Shown here in pieces: positions 8,654-18,680 of a DNA stretch of 64,000 nt. Source of the DNA: Caenispirillum bisanense (GTDB lineage Bacteria > Pseudomonadota > Alphaproteobacteria > Rhodospirillales > Rhodospirillaceae); NCBI RefSeq assembly GCF_900230255.1, contig NZ_OCNJ01000005.1:62001-126000 (forward strand). The letters run 5' to 3'. Position 1 is the first letter of the stretch; each line of letters starts with the position of its first letter. The position numbers and the translations under genes are program-made. Under the pieces are notes generated by a model. That model ran no database searches. It was not told the origin of the DNA and saw nothing but the letters and a program-made list of their open reading frames with translations.

Positions 8654-9715
8654 TCAGACCGCGCGGCGCGGCATCAGCACCGTGTAGTCGAAGTCGAGCA
8701 CCACCTGCGGGTCGTACTTGCCGTCCGCGTCCTTGTAGGGGAAATCGGCGCACGGCTTGTCCTTCGTCGCGACGGTACGCAGGCGCAGGGCGCCCAGATC
8801 ATGGCGCTCGTGGATCTCGTAGGTGCCGAGCACTTCCGTCCAGGCGTGGATGGTGTCGCCGGCGAAGGTCGGGTTGCAGTGGCTGCCGGCGTTGATGGCG
8901 ACCACCTTGAAGGCGTTCTCCAGGCCGTTGAACGACAGCGCGCGGGCCAGGCTGATGACGTGGCCGCCATAGATGAGGCGCTTGCCGAAGCGGCCCTTGG
9001 CCTGCTCGAACTGGTTGAAGTGCACCTTGGCGGTGTTCTGGTAGAGGCGGGTGGCCATCATGTGCTCCGCCTCCTCGATGGTCATGCCGTCGACGTGGTC
9101 GATCTTCTCGCCGACCGCGTAGTCCTCCCAGCAGAACGACGAGCCGGCGCCGGCGAAGTCGTAGCCTTCCAGGTTGAGGCCGACCGGCAGACGCAGCGAC
9201 TCGGGCGCCACCACCGCCGGCAGGTCGGGCACCACGGTCTCGGGCGCCGGCTTGCTGTGGTCCTTCTTGTTGACCATCACCCAGCGCACGTAGTCCACCA
9301 CCATCTCGTCGCGCTGGTTGACGGCGCGCGAGCGGACGTAGACGACGCCGGTCTTGCCGTTGGAGTTCTCCTTCAGGCCGATCACCTCCGACACCGTGCG
9401 GATGGTGTCGCCGGCATAGACGGGCACGCCGAAGCGGCCGTCGGCATAGCCCAGGTTGGCGACGGCGTTGAGCGACACGTCGGGCACGGTCTTGCCGAAG
9501 GCGACGTGGAACACCAGCAGGTCGTCCACCGGCGCGTCCTCGAAGCCGATGTCCATGGCGGCGACTGCGGAAGACTGCACCACGAAGCGCGGCCCGTAGA
9601 GCGCCGTGTAGAGCGCGACGTCGCCCTCGGTCACGGTGCGCGGCGTGGCGTGCACCAGCTGCTGGCCGATGCGGAAGTCCTCGAAGTAGTTGCCCTGGTT
9701 GGTCTTGGTGGTCAT
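8654..9715 (-). CDS. Mesaconyl-CoA hydratase (MaoC-type)
   Basis: A 353-residue double-hotdog MaoC-family enzyme that most likely interconverts mesaconyl-CoA and beta-methylmalyl-CoA in the ethylmalonyl-CoA pathway. The N-terminal NYFEDFRIGQQLVHATPRTV and the second-domain SFCWEDYAVGEKIDHVDGMT are the repeated hotdog starts. IYGGHVISLARALSFNGL and INAGSHCNPTFAGDT carry the acyl-CoA tunnel signatures of this family. The start (ATG ending 9715) excludes 15 residues translated from a repeat arm. The CoA-ester lyase gene immediately upstream on the same strand makes or consumes its product, which supports the assignment. Confidence 0.88.
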   Translation of the reverse strand: MTTKTNQGNYFEDFRIGQQLVHATPRTVTEGDVALYTALYGPRFVVQSSAVAAMDIGFEDAPVDDLLVFHVAFGKTVPDVSLNAVANLGYADGRFGVPVYAGDTIRTVSEVIGLKENSNGKTGVVYVRSRAVNQRDEMVVDYVRWVMVNKKDHSKPAPETVVPDLPAVVAPESLRLPVGLNLEGYDFAGAGSSFCWEDYAVGEKIDHVDGMTIEEAEHMMATRLYQNTAKVHFNQFEQAKGRFGKRLIYGGHVISLARALSFNGLENAFKVVAINAGSHCNPTFAGDTIHAWTEVLGTYEIHERHDLGALRLRTVATKDKPCADFPYKDADGKYDPQVVLDFDYTVLMPRRAV

Positions 9716-9751
9716 GGGGGCTCGTCCCGTTGCTGGCGTGCGTTGTTGAGG

Positions 9752-9952
9752 AACCACCAAGACACAAAGACACCAAGAACCGCTCTCAGCTCGTCATGGC
9801 CGGACTTGATCCGGCCATCTCCCTCCGCTCTGGGAGATGCCCGGGTCGAGCCCGGGCATGACACTGAATGGAGGGAGCGCGAGGGAGGGCCTCCCCTCCC
9901 TCGCGCCTTGCCGCCACGGCGGCAGCCTTGGTGTCTTGGTGCCTTGGTGGTT
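9752..9952. repeat. Long inverted repeat, 26-bp arms (copy 1)
   Basis: Arms 9752-9777 (AACCACCAAG...GACACCAAG) and 9927-9952 (CTTGGTGTC...CTTGGTGGTT) are inverted copies matching at 24 of 26 positions by my count. They enclose 149 bases, including a different palindromic element at 9793-9862. The same arms occur at 40274-40449. In both places they sit between two co-directional genes. Confidence 0.9.
9793..9862. repeat. Cloverleaf-like palindromic element (single copy)
   Basis: Outer stem GTCATG/CATGAC, side hairpin 1 (GGCCGG-acttgat-CCGGCC), central stem ATCTCCC/GGGAGAT and side hairpin 2 (GCCCGGG-tcga-CCCGGGC). The same four-stem plan, with different but still paired bases, recurs three times at 34900-35430. 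It lies inside the 26-bp-arm inverted repeat. Confidence 0.85.
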
Positions 9953-9973
9953 CAAAAAAGGAGCGGCGTAGCC

Positions 9974-10852
9974 TCAGCCCGCCGCGGCCTTCAGCGCCTC
10001 GATCTGGTCGGCCAGCGCCACCAGGCGCTTGGCGTTCACGACATGCAGGTTCTCCACCAGCTTGCCGTCGACCACCACGACGCCCTTGCCCTCGGCGGTG
10101 GCGGCGGCGTGGGCGTCGATGATCTTGCGCGACCACTCCACCTCGGCCGGCGACGGCGCGAAGGCCTCGTTGGCGGCGTCGATGGTCTTGGGGTGGATCA
10201 GGGTCTTGCCGTCGAAGCCGAACTCGCGGCCCTGGCGGCAGTGGTCCTTGAAGCCCTCGTCGTCGGACAGGTTCAGGTAGACGCCGTCGAGCATGGCGAG
10301 GCCGTAGGCGCGGGCCGCCAGCATGCACAGGCCGAGCGAGGTGACGAACGGCAGCCGCATGGGCGTGTGCTCGGCGTGCAGGTCCTTGGCGAGGTCCGAC
10401 GTGCCCATGACGAAGCCGCCGAGGCGGGGGCTGGCCGCCGCGATCTCCTCGGCGTGCAGGATGCCGAGCGGCGTTTCCATCATGCACCAGATGGCCATGT
10501 CGGGCCGGGCGCCGGCGTTGACCATGATGGCTTCCGCCATGCGCACGGCGTCGGCGCTTTCCACCTTGGGCAGCAGGATGCCGTGGGCGGCGGAGCCGGC
10601 GGCGGCGGCGATGTCCTCGAAGCCCCACGCGGTGTTCAGGCCGTTGACGCGGATCAGCACCTCGCGCTGGCCGTAGGAGCCGGCGGCGGCGACCACGTTG
10701 GCGCGGGCCTCGACCTTAGCGTCGGGGGCGACGGCGTCCTCGAGGTCGAGGATCAGGCCGTCGGCGGCGAGGCCCTGGGCCTTCTCCAGCGCACGGGTGT
10801 TGGAGCCCGGCATGTAGAGAACGCTGCGGCGCGGGCGGGACACGGTTGCCAT
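9974..10852 (-). CDS. L-malyl-CoA / beta-methylmalyl-CoA lyase (CitE-like)
   Basis: A 292-residue HpcH/HpaI-type CoA-ester lyase. In the ethylmalonyl-CoA pathway such enzymes cleave beta-methylmalyl-CoA to glyoxylate plus propionyl-CoA and condense or cleave malyl-CoA. The barrel signatures are PRRSVLYMPGSNTRAL at the start, DGLILDLEDAVAP (Mg-binding Asp/Glu), HGILLPKVES, CMMETPLGILHA and GKTLIHPKTIDA. The start (ATG ending 10852) has AGGGAGAA eight bases upstream; the 82 upstream codons in frame are non-family. Neighbouring mesaconyl-CoA hydratase and the meaB and pha genes elsewhere in the window favour this over citrate lyase beta subunit. Confidence 0.85.
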   Translation of the reverse strand: MATVSRPRRSVLYMPGSNTRALEKAQGLAADGLILDLEDAVAPDAKVEARANVVAAAGSYGQREVLIRVNGLNTAWGFEDIAAAAGSAAHGILLPKVESADAVRMAEAIMVNAGARPDMAIWCMMETPLGILHAEEIAAASPRLGGFVMGTSDLAKDLHAEHTPMRLPFVTSLGLCMLAARAYGLAMLDGVYLNLSDDEGFKDHCRQGREFGFDGKTLIHPKTIDAANEAFAPSPAEVEWSRKIIDAHAAATAEGKGVVVVDGKLVENLHVVNAKRLVALADQIEALKAAAG

Positions 10853-11100
10853 GGGACTTGTTCTCCCTTCTCGGACGGATGGCGGGTAGGATGCTGCGGC
10901 GCAACGTATCCGACCGGCCCGGCCGCGACAAGCGCTCTTTGAAACAATCGAACAGGAAATGCGGCTGATACGGTCATAATCGAAGCCTCGACCGCAGTGT
11001 CCATGCGGGCGGCGGGGGAAATGGCCGTTGCGGCGCGAGTCGGGCGCCCTATGATCGGCTCCGTCCACTCTGCGCATTCCGCTTCGGGAAGGAGCCACTC

Positions 11101-11982
11101 GTGGCGATTCTCTCCATCCAGTCGCATGTCGCCTACGGCCACGTCGGCAACTCGGCGGCGGTGTTTCCGCTGCAGCGCCTCGGCAACGAGGTGTGGCCCG
11201 TCCACACCGTGCATTTCTCCAACCACACGGGCTACGAGACCGTGCGCGGCACCGTGCTGGGCGCCGACCTGGTGCGCGACACCGTGACCGGCATCGCCGA
11301 GCGCGGCGTGCTCGGCCGCTGCGACGCCGTGCTGTCGGGCTACCTGGGCGACGCCGCCATCGGCCATGCGGTGGTGGAGGCGGCGGCGCTGGCCAAGGAC
11401 CGCAACCCGGCGGCCGTCTACTGCTGCGACCCGGTGATGGGCGACCACGACGCCACCGGCGGGCCGGGCGGGCTCTACGTGAAGCCCGACATCCCCGACC
11501 TCATGCGCGAGGCGGTGGTGCCGCAGGCCGACATCACCACGCCCAACCAGTTCGAGCTGGAGCTGCTGACCGGCCTGCCCTGCGCCACCCTGCCGCAGAT
11601 CGTCGCCGCCGCCGATGCGCTGCGGGCACGCGGTCCGGGGATCGTGCTGGTGACGTCGGTCCGGCGCGACGACGGCGACCCCGAACGCATCGAGGTGCTG
11701 GCCCGCACCGCCGAGGGCGCCTGGCTCATCGGCACGCCGCGCATCCGCCTCAGCCATCCGCCCACCGGCTCGGGCGACGCCTTCGCCGCCCTGTTCCTCG
11801 GCCACTGGCTGAAGAGCCGCGCCGTGCCCGCGGCGCTGGAGCAGGCGGTCAACGCCCTGTTCGCCGTGTTCGAGGCGACGGCGGCGGCCGGCGAGCGGGA
11901 ACTGAGCCTGATCACCGCCCAGGACGCCCTCGCCGCCCCCACCCGCCGCTTCCGCTGCGAAGCGCTGGCGGTGCCGGCCTGA
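11101..11982 (+). CDS. pdxY: Pyridoxal kinase
   Basis: ATP-dependent phosphorylation of pyridoxal to PLP in the B6 salvage pathway. The 293-residue ribokinase-fold protein begins ILSIQSHVAYGHVGNSAA and contains NHTGY (the HTGY motif), CDPVMGDHD and PPTGSGDAFAALFLGHWL, which holds the catalytic Asp of the GxGD motif. These are the PdxK/PdxY signatures; the absence of long insertions fits PdxY. Translation starts at GTG 11101 behind GGAAGGAG. It is transcribed divergently from the CoA-ester lyase gene across about 250 bases. Confidence 0.93.
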   Translation: MAILSIQSHVAYGHVGNSAAVFPLQRLGNEVWPVHTVHFSNHTGYETVRGTVLGADLVRDTVTGIAERGVLGRCDAVLSGYLGDAAIGHAVVEAAALAKDRNPAAVYCCDPVMGDHDATGGPGGLYVKPDIPDLMREAVVPQADITTPNQFELELLTGLPCATLPQIVAAADALRARGPGIVLVTSVRRDDGDPERIEVLARTAEGAWLIGTPRIRLSHPPTGSGDAFAALFLGHWLKSRAVPAALEQAVNALFAVFEATAAAGERELSLITAQDALAAPTRRFRCEALAVPA

Positions 11983-12144
11983 CGCGCGACGGCGCCGGCC
12001 CCAGCAGACCGGGGACCGGCGGCGGGTGGTTCGACCGGCAAAAGGCGCAGCCCACCCCTTCCGATAATCGCCCACCCAAAGGCCTTACTCCCGCGCCTTC
12101 TTTGGGATAGGGTGCGAACGAGGGGTCAAGAGGGGGTTTGCGCC

Positions 12145-13542
<1,398 letters not shown>

Positions 13543-13560
13543 GGGAGACGGCGCCGCATC

Positions 13561-14193
13561 ATGGCGGGATTGGACCTGTCCAACGTGATCGTGCTGGTGG
13601 CGGAGGACAACACCTTCTCGCGCCAGCTCATGCGCACCACCCTGCGCGCCCTGACGGTCGGCGAGATCCAGGAGGCGGTCGACGGCGTCGAGGCGCTGGA
13701 GATGGTGCGCCACCGCATGCCCGACCTGGTGTTCACCGACTTCGACCTGCCGCACCTGGACGGCATCGAATTCACGCGCCTCGTCCGCACCGGCATGGAC
13801 AGCCCCAATCCGTTCCTGCCCGTGGTGATGATCTCGGCCCACGCCACCCGGTTCCACGTGCTGGCGGCGCGCGACGCCGGGGTGAACGAGTATCTGGTGA
13901 AGCCGTTCTCGGCCGCCGGCCTGTTCAGCCGCATGCGCGCCGTGATCGAAAGTCCGCGCCGATACGTTCGCACCAAGACCTACTTCGGCCCCGATCGCCG
14001 CCGCCGGGACGACCCGCTCTATCGCGGGCCCGACCGGCGCGGCCGGGACGTCCAGCCCACCGCCCCCCAGGCCCCGCGGGAGTACGAGATGACGCAGGAG
14101 CAGATCGACCGCGACGACTTCACGGGCGGCGTCGACGGCGGTCGCGGCGGGCCGGCCGTCCTGACGGCGCCCCGCCGGCCGGGATCGAAATAG
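13561..14193 (+). CDS. Single-domain response regulator with basic tail
   Basis: A 210-residue CheY-like receiver without an output domain. The acidic pocket AEDN (residues 14-17), phospho-acceptor D60 in LVFTDFDLPHLDG and the conserved Lys of YLVKPFSA are present. After the receiver comes an unusual tail (about 135-210) with two GPDRR repeats (YFGPDRRRR and YRGPDRRGRD). It is 18 bases downstream of the globin-GGDEF gene, which suggests a shared signalling path, perhaps with a histidine kinase elsewhere. The tail may be a docking or localisation segment; that is inference. Confidence 0.88.
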   Translation: MAGLDLSNVIVLVAEDNTFSRQLMRTTLRALTVGEIQEAVDGVEALEMVRHRMPDLVFTDFDLPHLDGIEFTRLVRTGMDSPNPFLPVVMISAHATRFHVLAARDAGVNEYLVKPFSAAGLFSRMRAVIESPRRYVRTKTYFGPDRRRRDDPLYRGPDRRGRDVQPTAPQAPREYEMTQEQIDRDDFTGGVDGGRGGPAVLTAPRRPGSK

Positions 14194-14270
14194 TCGCACC
14201 GGCGGCCCGATGGCGCTAAGGTCGGCGCCGTTCTTCCGCCGTCAGCAGGGAAGGCTCGACGACCACAGGC

Positions 14271-14933
14271 ATGGATTATCTCTTCCTCAGAGGCATCGCC
14301 GTCGGCTTCGCCATCGCCGCGCCAGTGGGGCCCGTCGGCCTCCTGTGCATCCGCCGGGCCCTCGCCGACGGGCGCTTCGCCGCCTGGGTGGCCGGCCTCG
14401 GGGCCGCCGTCGCCGACACCTTCTACGGCGCCGTCGCCGGCCTCGGCCTGACGCTGGTGTCGGACTTCCTGATGGAGCACCGCACGCTGCTGTCGCTGAT
14501 CGGCGGCGTCTTCCTCATCGGCCTCGGCCTGCACACGGTGCGCCTGAAGCCGACCCTGTGGCAGACGCCGCAGGTCCACCTGGGGCTGGTGCGCGACTTC
14601 TCGTCGTCGTTCGTGCTGACGCTGACCAACCCGGCGACCATCCTCGCCTTCATGGCGGTCTTCGCCTCCATGGGCGCGGTGCACGTCACCGAGGACCGCA
14701 TGGACGCGACGCTGCTCATCGGCGGCGTGTTCGTCGGCTCGGCGCTGTGGTGGCTGGTCCTGAGCGCGCTCGCCGGCGCGGTCCGCCACAAGTTCTCGGA
14801 GACGTGGCTCCTGTGGCTGAACCGCGGGTCCGGCGTGATCCTGGTGCTGTTCGGCATCGGCGTGCTGGCGAGCCTGGCCTTCCTGCCCGCCGGCGACACC
14901 GCCGCCTTCGCCCTGCCGGCGCTGTTCGAATAG
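14271..14933 (+). CDS. LysE family amino-acid exporter-like protein
   Basis: A 220-residue inner-membrane protein of the LysE/RhtB translocator superfamily, which exports amino acids or related small molecules. The hallmark GFAIAAPVGPVGLLCIRRAL is at residues 9-28, where the PxGP motif is diagnostic. Hydrophobic helices follow at about 38-62, 65-88, 110-135, 145-170 and 185-215. TNPATILAF in the middle is another family motif. The substrate cannot be deduced. It ends three bases before the convergent PepSY gene, with no terminator hairpin visible between them. Confidence 0.9.
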   Translation: MDYLFLRGIAVGFAIAAPVGPVGLLCIRRALADGRFAAWVAGLGAAVADTFYGAVAGLGLTLVSDFLMEHRTLLSLIGGVFLIGLGLHTVRLKPTLWQTPQVHLGLVRDFSSSFVLTLTNPATILAFMAVFASMGAVHVTEDRMDATLLIGGVFVGSALWWLVLSALAGAVRHKFSETWLLWLNRGSGVILVLFGIGVLASLAFLPAGDTAAFALPALFE

Positions 14934-14936
14934 GCG

Positions 14937-16163
14937 TCAGCCGCCGGCGCGGTGTTCCGCCGGCCTCGCCGTGGCGCCACCGCGCACCGCCGCCCGGCGG
15001 GCGCGGTCGACGCGGGCGCGGCGCTTCTTCCACCAGATGACGACCCCCGTCACCGACAGGCCGGTGATGACGAGGCCGAGGACGGCGACGGCGATGCGCC
15101 CCGGCAGGCCGGCGATGCGGCCGCCGTGGATGGGCGTCTGCAGCTGCATGAAGACCTCGCCGGCGGTGCCCTCGCCGGGGACGTCGGCGCGGATCAGGCG
15201 GCCGTCGGTGCCGTCGAAATAGAGCCACGGGCTGCCGAGGGCGAGGTCGTGGTGGTCGCCGATGCCGGCGGCGTAATAGTTCAGCTCCCGCGCCAGGAAG
15301 ATGGCCTGCACCGGATGGGTGAGCCCGCGACGGGACGCCTCCTCCGCCGCCCGCGCCTCGATCTCGGCGTAATCGAGGCGCACCTCGCCGAGGCTGCCGG
15401 GCGGCTGCTGTCCGCGCTCGTGCCACACCGTCGGCGCCACCGGCGAGAACAGGTTGACCACCGGGCGGAACACCTGGTCGGGCAGGTTCATGGCGATGGA
15501 GCTGACGGCGATGGGCAGCAGCAGAAGCCACAGCCACAACGACGCCGCGCGATGCAGGTCGACGTTGAGGCGATAGGCGCCGGCGCCGCGCTTGATGCGC
15601 CACGCCGTCTTCCAGCGGACGAAGAACGGGCGCCCCGGCGGCAGCGTCAAGGCGACGCCGGTGAAGCAGTCGAGCGTCCACAGGATGGCGATCACCCCCA
15701 TGAACACCAGCCCCGTGACCTCGGGCAGCATCAGGGTGTGGTGGAACTCGTAGACGAAGGGGATGAGGTTCTCGGCCTCCAGGCAGCACTCGCCCCACTT
15801 GCGGGTGGCGAGCGTGTCGCCCGTGACCGGGTCGAGGTAGACCCAGTCGTAGGCGACTTCGGGGATGGCGCCCGTCGCCGGGTCGGGCTTGGGCTGGCCG
15901 ACGGCGAGGGCGGCATGGCCGGGTTCGTGCTCGCTTTCCACGTAGATGATGGACAGCGACGGATGATCCGCCGCCGCCCGGTCGGCCAGGGCGGCCAGAC
16001 CGAGCGGCGTGCCCTGCCCCGGCGCCTCGTAGAACTGCGGGTTCAGCACCTCGTCGATCTCGTGATGGAAGGCGAGGATCGATCCGGTGAGACCGGCCGC
16101 GGCCAGGAACAGGGCCATGGCGAGGCCGACGTAGCGATGGAGGACGACCAGGACGGAACGCAT
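14937..16163 (-). CDS. PepSY-associated TM protein (siderophore/iron reductase-like)
   Basis: A 408-residue inner-membrane protein of the PepSY_TM (PiuB-like) family, often involved in iron reduction or siderophore handling. The first helix is in VLVVLHRYVGLAMALFLAAAGLTGSILAFHHEID, with the characteristic HRYVGL and FHHEID histidines. Further helices lie near 185-205, 225-250 and 350-380. The periplasmic loop has the PepSY-type segment. It begins 18 bases after the TonB-dependent receptor, with GGAGGAG as ribosome-binding site, so it belongs to the iron-uptake module upstream. Expected to be co-expressed with the receptor under iron starvation. Confidence 0.88.
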   Translation of the reverse strand: MRSVLVVLHRYVGLAMALFLAAAGLTGSILAFHHEIDEVLNPQFYEAPGQGTPLGLAALADRAAADHPSLSIIYVESEHEPGHAALAVGQPKPDPATGAIPEVAYDWVYLDPVTGDTLATRKWGECCLEAENLIPFVYEFHHTLMLPEVTGLVFMGVIAILWTLDCFTGVALTLPPGRPFFVRWKTAWRIKRGAGAYRLNVDLHRAASLWLWLLLLPIAVSSIAMNLPDQVFRPVVNLFSPVAPTVWHERGQQPPGSLGEVRLDYAEIEARAAEEASRRGLTHPVQAIFLARELNYYAAGIGDHHDLALGSPWLYFDGTDGRLIRADVPGEGTAGEVFMQLQTPIHGGRIAGLPGRIAVAVLGLVITGLSVTGVVIWWKKRRARVDRARRAAVRGGATARPAEHRAGG

Positions 16164-16181
16164 GACGGCTTCTCCTCCCCC

Positions 16182-18587
16182 TTACCAGGCGTAGGTGACG
16201 CGGGCGTTCACCCGCATGCCGGGACCGTAGTAGCAGGCGTTGAAGGCGCAGGTGGTGACGTACTCGGTGTCGAACAGGTTGTTGGCGTTGACCTGCAGGG
16301 TGGCGCTGTCGGTCAGCTCGTAGCTGAGCATGGCGTCGACCAGCGTGTAGTCGTCGGCCTTCGATGTATTGGCGCGGTCGTTGAAGGCCGAACCCACGTA
16401 GCGCAGGCCGCCGCCGAGCGTCAGGCCGGCCAGCGGACCGGTGTCGATGGTGTAGGTCAGCCAGCCCGAGGCGGTGTGCTCGGGCACCTGCACCGGCACC
16501 TTGCCGAGGTCGATGTCGTTGCTCTTGGTGACCTCGGCGTCGGTATAGGCGTAGGCGAGCGCCACGTCCCAGCCGGTGAACAGGCTGGCCTTGGCTTCCA
16601 GTTCCAGGCCGCGCGCCCGCACCTCGCCCGCCTGCACCGAGGCGTTGATGTTGGACGGGTCGCGGGTCAGCACGTTGGTCTTGGTCAGCTGGTAGACGGC
16701 GGCCGTGAACAGGGCGTTGGTGGCCGGCGGCTGGTACTTCACGCCGACCTCGTACTGCTTGGAGTCCTGCGGCTCGAAGGACTCGCCCGACAGGTCGGTG
16801 CCCTCCGTCGGCGTGAAGCCTTCGGTATAGGCGACGTAGGGCGCGACGCCGTTGTCGAACACGTAGCTGAGGCCGAGGCGGCCGGTGAAGGCGCTGTCCT
16901 TCTTCTCTTCGGTGGTGCCGGCCAGCTTCTGCTCGGTGGTCTGCTCCACCCAGCTGTAGCGGCCGCCGAGCGTCAGCACCCAGTCCTCGTAGAAGGTGAT
17001 CTGGTCCTGCAGGTAGAGGCCGGCCTGCTCCAGCGTCTGTTCCGTCACCTGGTAGGGCGCGGGCAGCACGGCGCCCGAATAGCGGACATCGGTCAGGTCG
17101 AGCGGCGCGACGGCGCCGTTGTAGTAGCTGAAGCTGTCGGTGCTGTGGCTGTAGTCGGCGCCGAGCAGGACGACATGCGCGGTCGGGCCGGCGTCGAAGC
17201 GGGTCTCCAGCTGGTTGTCGATGGTGAACTGGTCGAGCACGTCCGGCGACGCCCAGACGTAGCGCTGCAGCGTGCGGCCGTCGGGCTCCACGTAGTTGGC
17301 CGCGACCGTCTGGTAGTCGACGTCGATATGGGTGTAGCGGGCGCTCTGGCGGAACTGCCAGGACTCGTTGAAGCGGTGGGTCAGGAAGGTGCCGATGCTG
17401 GCCTGCTCCTGCTCGAAGCGGTCGAAGCCGGGCTCGCCGGGCACCACGTTGGTGCGGCCCGCCTCGGTCGCCAGCGTGCCGAAGATGGTCGAGCGGTCGT
17501 CCTTCATGTAGTCGGTGAGCAGCGTCAGGCTGGTGTCGGCGGTCGGCGCCCAGGTCAGCGACGGCGCGATGTAGAGGCGGTCGTGCTCCTGCGGGGTGCC
17601 GTCGTTGTAGTCGAACTCGGTGTCGCCGGTGCGCGCCACGCCGACCAGGCGCACCGCCACGGTCTTGTCGTCGGTGACGGCGCCGCCCAGGTCGAAGCCG
17701 CCTTCCACGGTCTCGTACGAGCCGCCTTCGATGTAGACTTCCTGCTGCAGGTCGGTGCGCGGGCGCTTGGAGGTGCGGTCGACGACGCCGCCCGCTTCCG
17801 CCTGGCCGTACACCGCACCGCTCGGGCCGCGCATGATGTCGACGCGCTCCAGGCCGTAGGGCTCGGAGGTATAGGCGGCGAAGAAGTTGCCGTCCATGCG
17901 CAGGCCGTCGCGGAACGACCCGGTGGTCGCCGAGGCGAAGCCGCGGATGGCGATGGAATCGAAGCCGCGCGGGTCGACGCCGTAGCCGTCGACCACCACA
18001 CCGGGGCTGTAACGCACCGCCTCGGCCACCGTCTTCACGTCGCGCGCCCGCAGTTCCTCGCGGGCGACGGTCGAGACGGACTGCGGCGTCTTGATGACCG
18101 GCGTGTCGGTCTTGGTGGCGGCCACCGAGAAGTAGGAGACGTAGCCGTCGGTGCCTTCGTAGGAGGTGATGGAACGCAGCGCCTCGACGCGGATGGGGTC
18201 GAGCTGCATGGCCGCGGCGTCTGCCGGCACCGCCTCCAGCACCGCCGTCGCCGGATCGGTCAGGCGGTAGGTGACGCCGGTGCCGGACAAGAGGGCCGCG
18301 AGCGCCGCCTCGCCGCTCATGCGGCCACTCACGCCAGGCGACTGCACGCCGGACACCAGCGGCGCCGCATACCCGAGCTGCCAGCCGGTCGCCGCCACGA
18401 AGGCATCGAGCGCCGCGCTCAGCGGCTGGGCGCCGATGGACAGGTCGTAAGCCGGCGTCGCCTGCGCCACCTGCTCGACCCCGCTCCCCAGGCTGATCTG
18501 CTCCGCGGCCGCGGCGGGCGCGGCGGCGGACACCAGAGCCGTCGTCAGCAGCCATGCCGCCTTACGAGTTCCCCACGAAAACACCAT
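16182..18587 (-). CDS. TonB-dependent siderophore receptor with STN signalling domain
   Basis: An 801-residue outer-membrane receptor for an iron-siderophore complex. A signal peptide (1-28, ending AAAAEQ) is followed by a secretin/TonB N-terminal (STN) domain at about 47-118, which talks to FecR-type regulators. Then come the plug domain (IKTPQSVSTVAREEL, RGFDSIAIRGFA, VDIMRGPSGAVYGQAEAGG) and a 22-strand-type barrel ending in ARVTYAW with the terminal aromatic residue. The STN domain together with the upstream fecR/fecI pair shows a cell-surface signalling system. Start supported by GGAG upstream. The siderophore itself is unknown; FpvA/FoxA-like ferric siderophore is the usual substrate class. 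Confidence 0.95.
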   Translation of the reverse strand: MVFSWGTRKAAWLLTTALVSAAAPAAAAEQISLGSGVEQVAQATPAYDLSIGAQPLSAALDAFVAATGWQLGYAAPLVSGVQSPGVSGRMSGEAALAALLSGTGVTYRLTDPATAVLEAVPADAAAMQLDPIRVEALRSITSYEGTDGYVSYFSVAATKTDTPVIKTPQSVSTVAREELRARDVKTVAEAVRYSPGVVVDGYGVDPRGFDSIAIRGFASATTGSFRDGLRMDGNFFAAYTSEPYGLERVDIMRGPSGAVYGQAEAGGVVDRTSKRPRTDLQQEVYIEGGSYETVEGGFDLGGAVTDDKTVAVRLVGVARTGDTEFDYNDGTPQEHDRLYIAPSLTWAPTADTSLTLLTDYMKDDRSTIFGTLATEAGRTNVVPGEPGFDRFEQEQASIGTFLTHRFNESWQFRQSARYTHIDVDYQTVAANYVEPDGRTLQRYVWASPDVLDQFTIDNQLETRFDAGPTAHVVLLGADYSHSTDSFSYYNGAVAPLDLTDVRYSGAVLPAPYQVTEQTLEQAGLYLQDQITFYEDWVLTLGGRYSWVEQTTEQKLAGTTEEKKDSAFTGRLGLSYVFDNGVAPYVAYTEGFTPTEGTDLSGESFEPQDSKQYEVGVKYQPPATNALFTAAVYQLTKTNVLTRDPSNINASVQAGEVRARGLELEAKASLFTGWDVALAYAYTDAEVTKSNDIDLGKVPVQVPEHTASGWLTYTIDTGPLAGLTLGGGLRYVGSAFNDRANTSKADDYTLVDAMLSYELTDSATLQVNANNLFDTEYVTTCAFNACYYGPGMRVNARVTYAW

Positions 18588-18615
18588 CTCTCGCTCTCCA
18601 AACTTCCCTCTGGTC

Positions 18616-18634
18616 GCGAATGCGAACTATTCGC
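18616..18634. promoter_or_regulatory. Inverted repeat upstream of the receptor gene
   Basis: GCGAAT and ATTCGC, perfect 6-base arms 7 bases apart, 29 bases upstream of the receptor start and 47 bases downstream of fecR. It could be an operator or part of the FecI-type promoter. It does not match the Fur consensus well. Confidence 0.3.
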
Positions 18635-18680
18635 GTTACTCAAAGGGACGTCCGAAGGCGGTCGCTCTCTTACAGGAAAT

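Noticed and set aside
14716-18555. Very long open frame (1279 codons) on the minus strand over the receptor and PepSY genes, and a 1244-codon one on the plus strand
   Set aside because: Arg/Ala/His-rich shadow translation caused by high G+C; the receptor, PepSY and LysE frames have clear family motifs.
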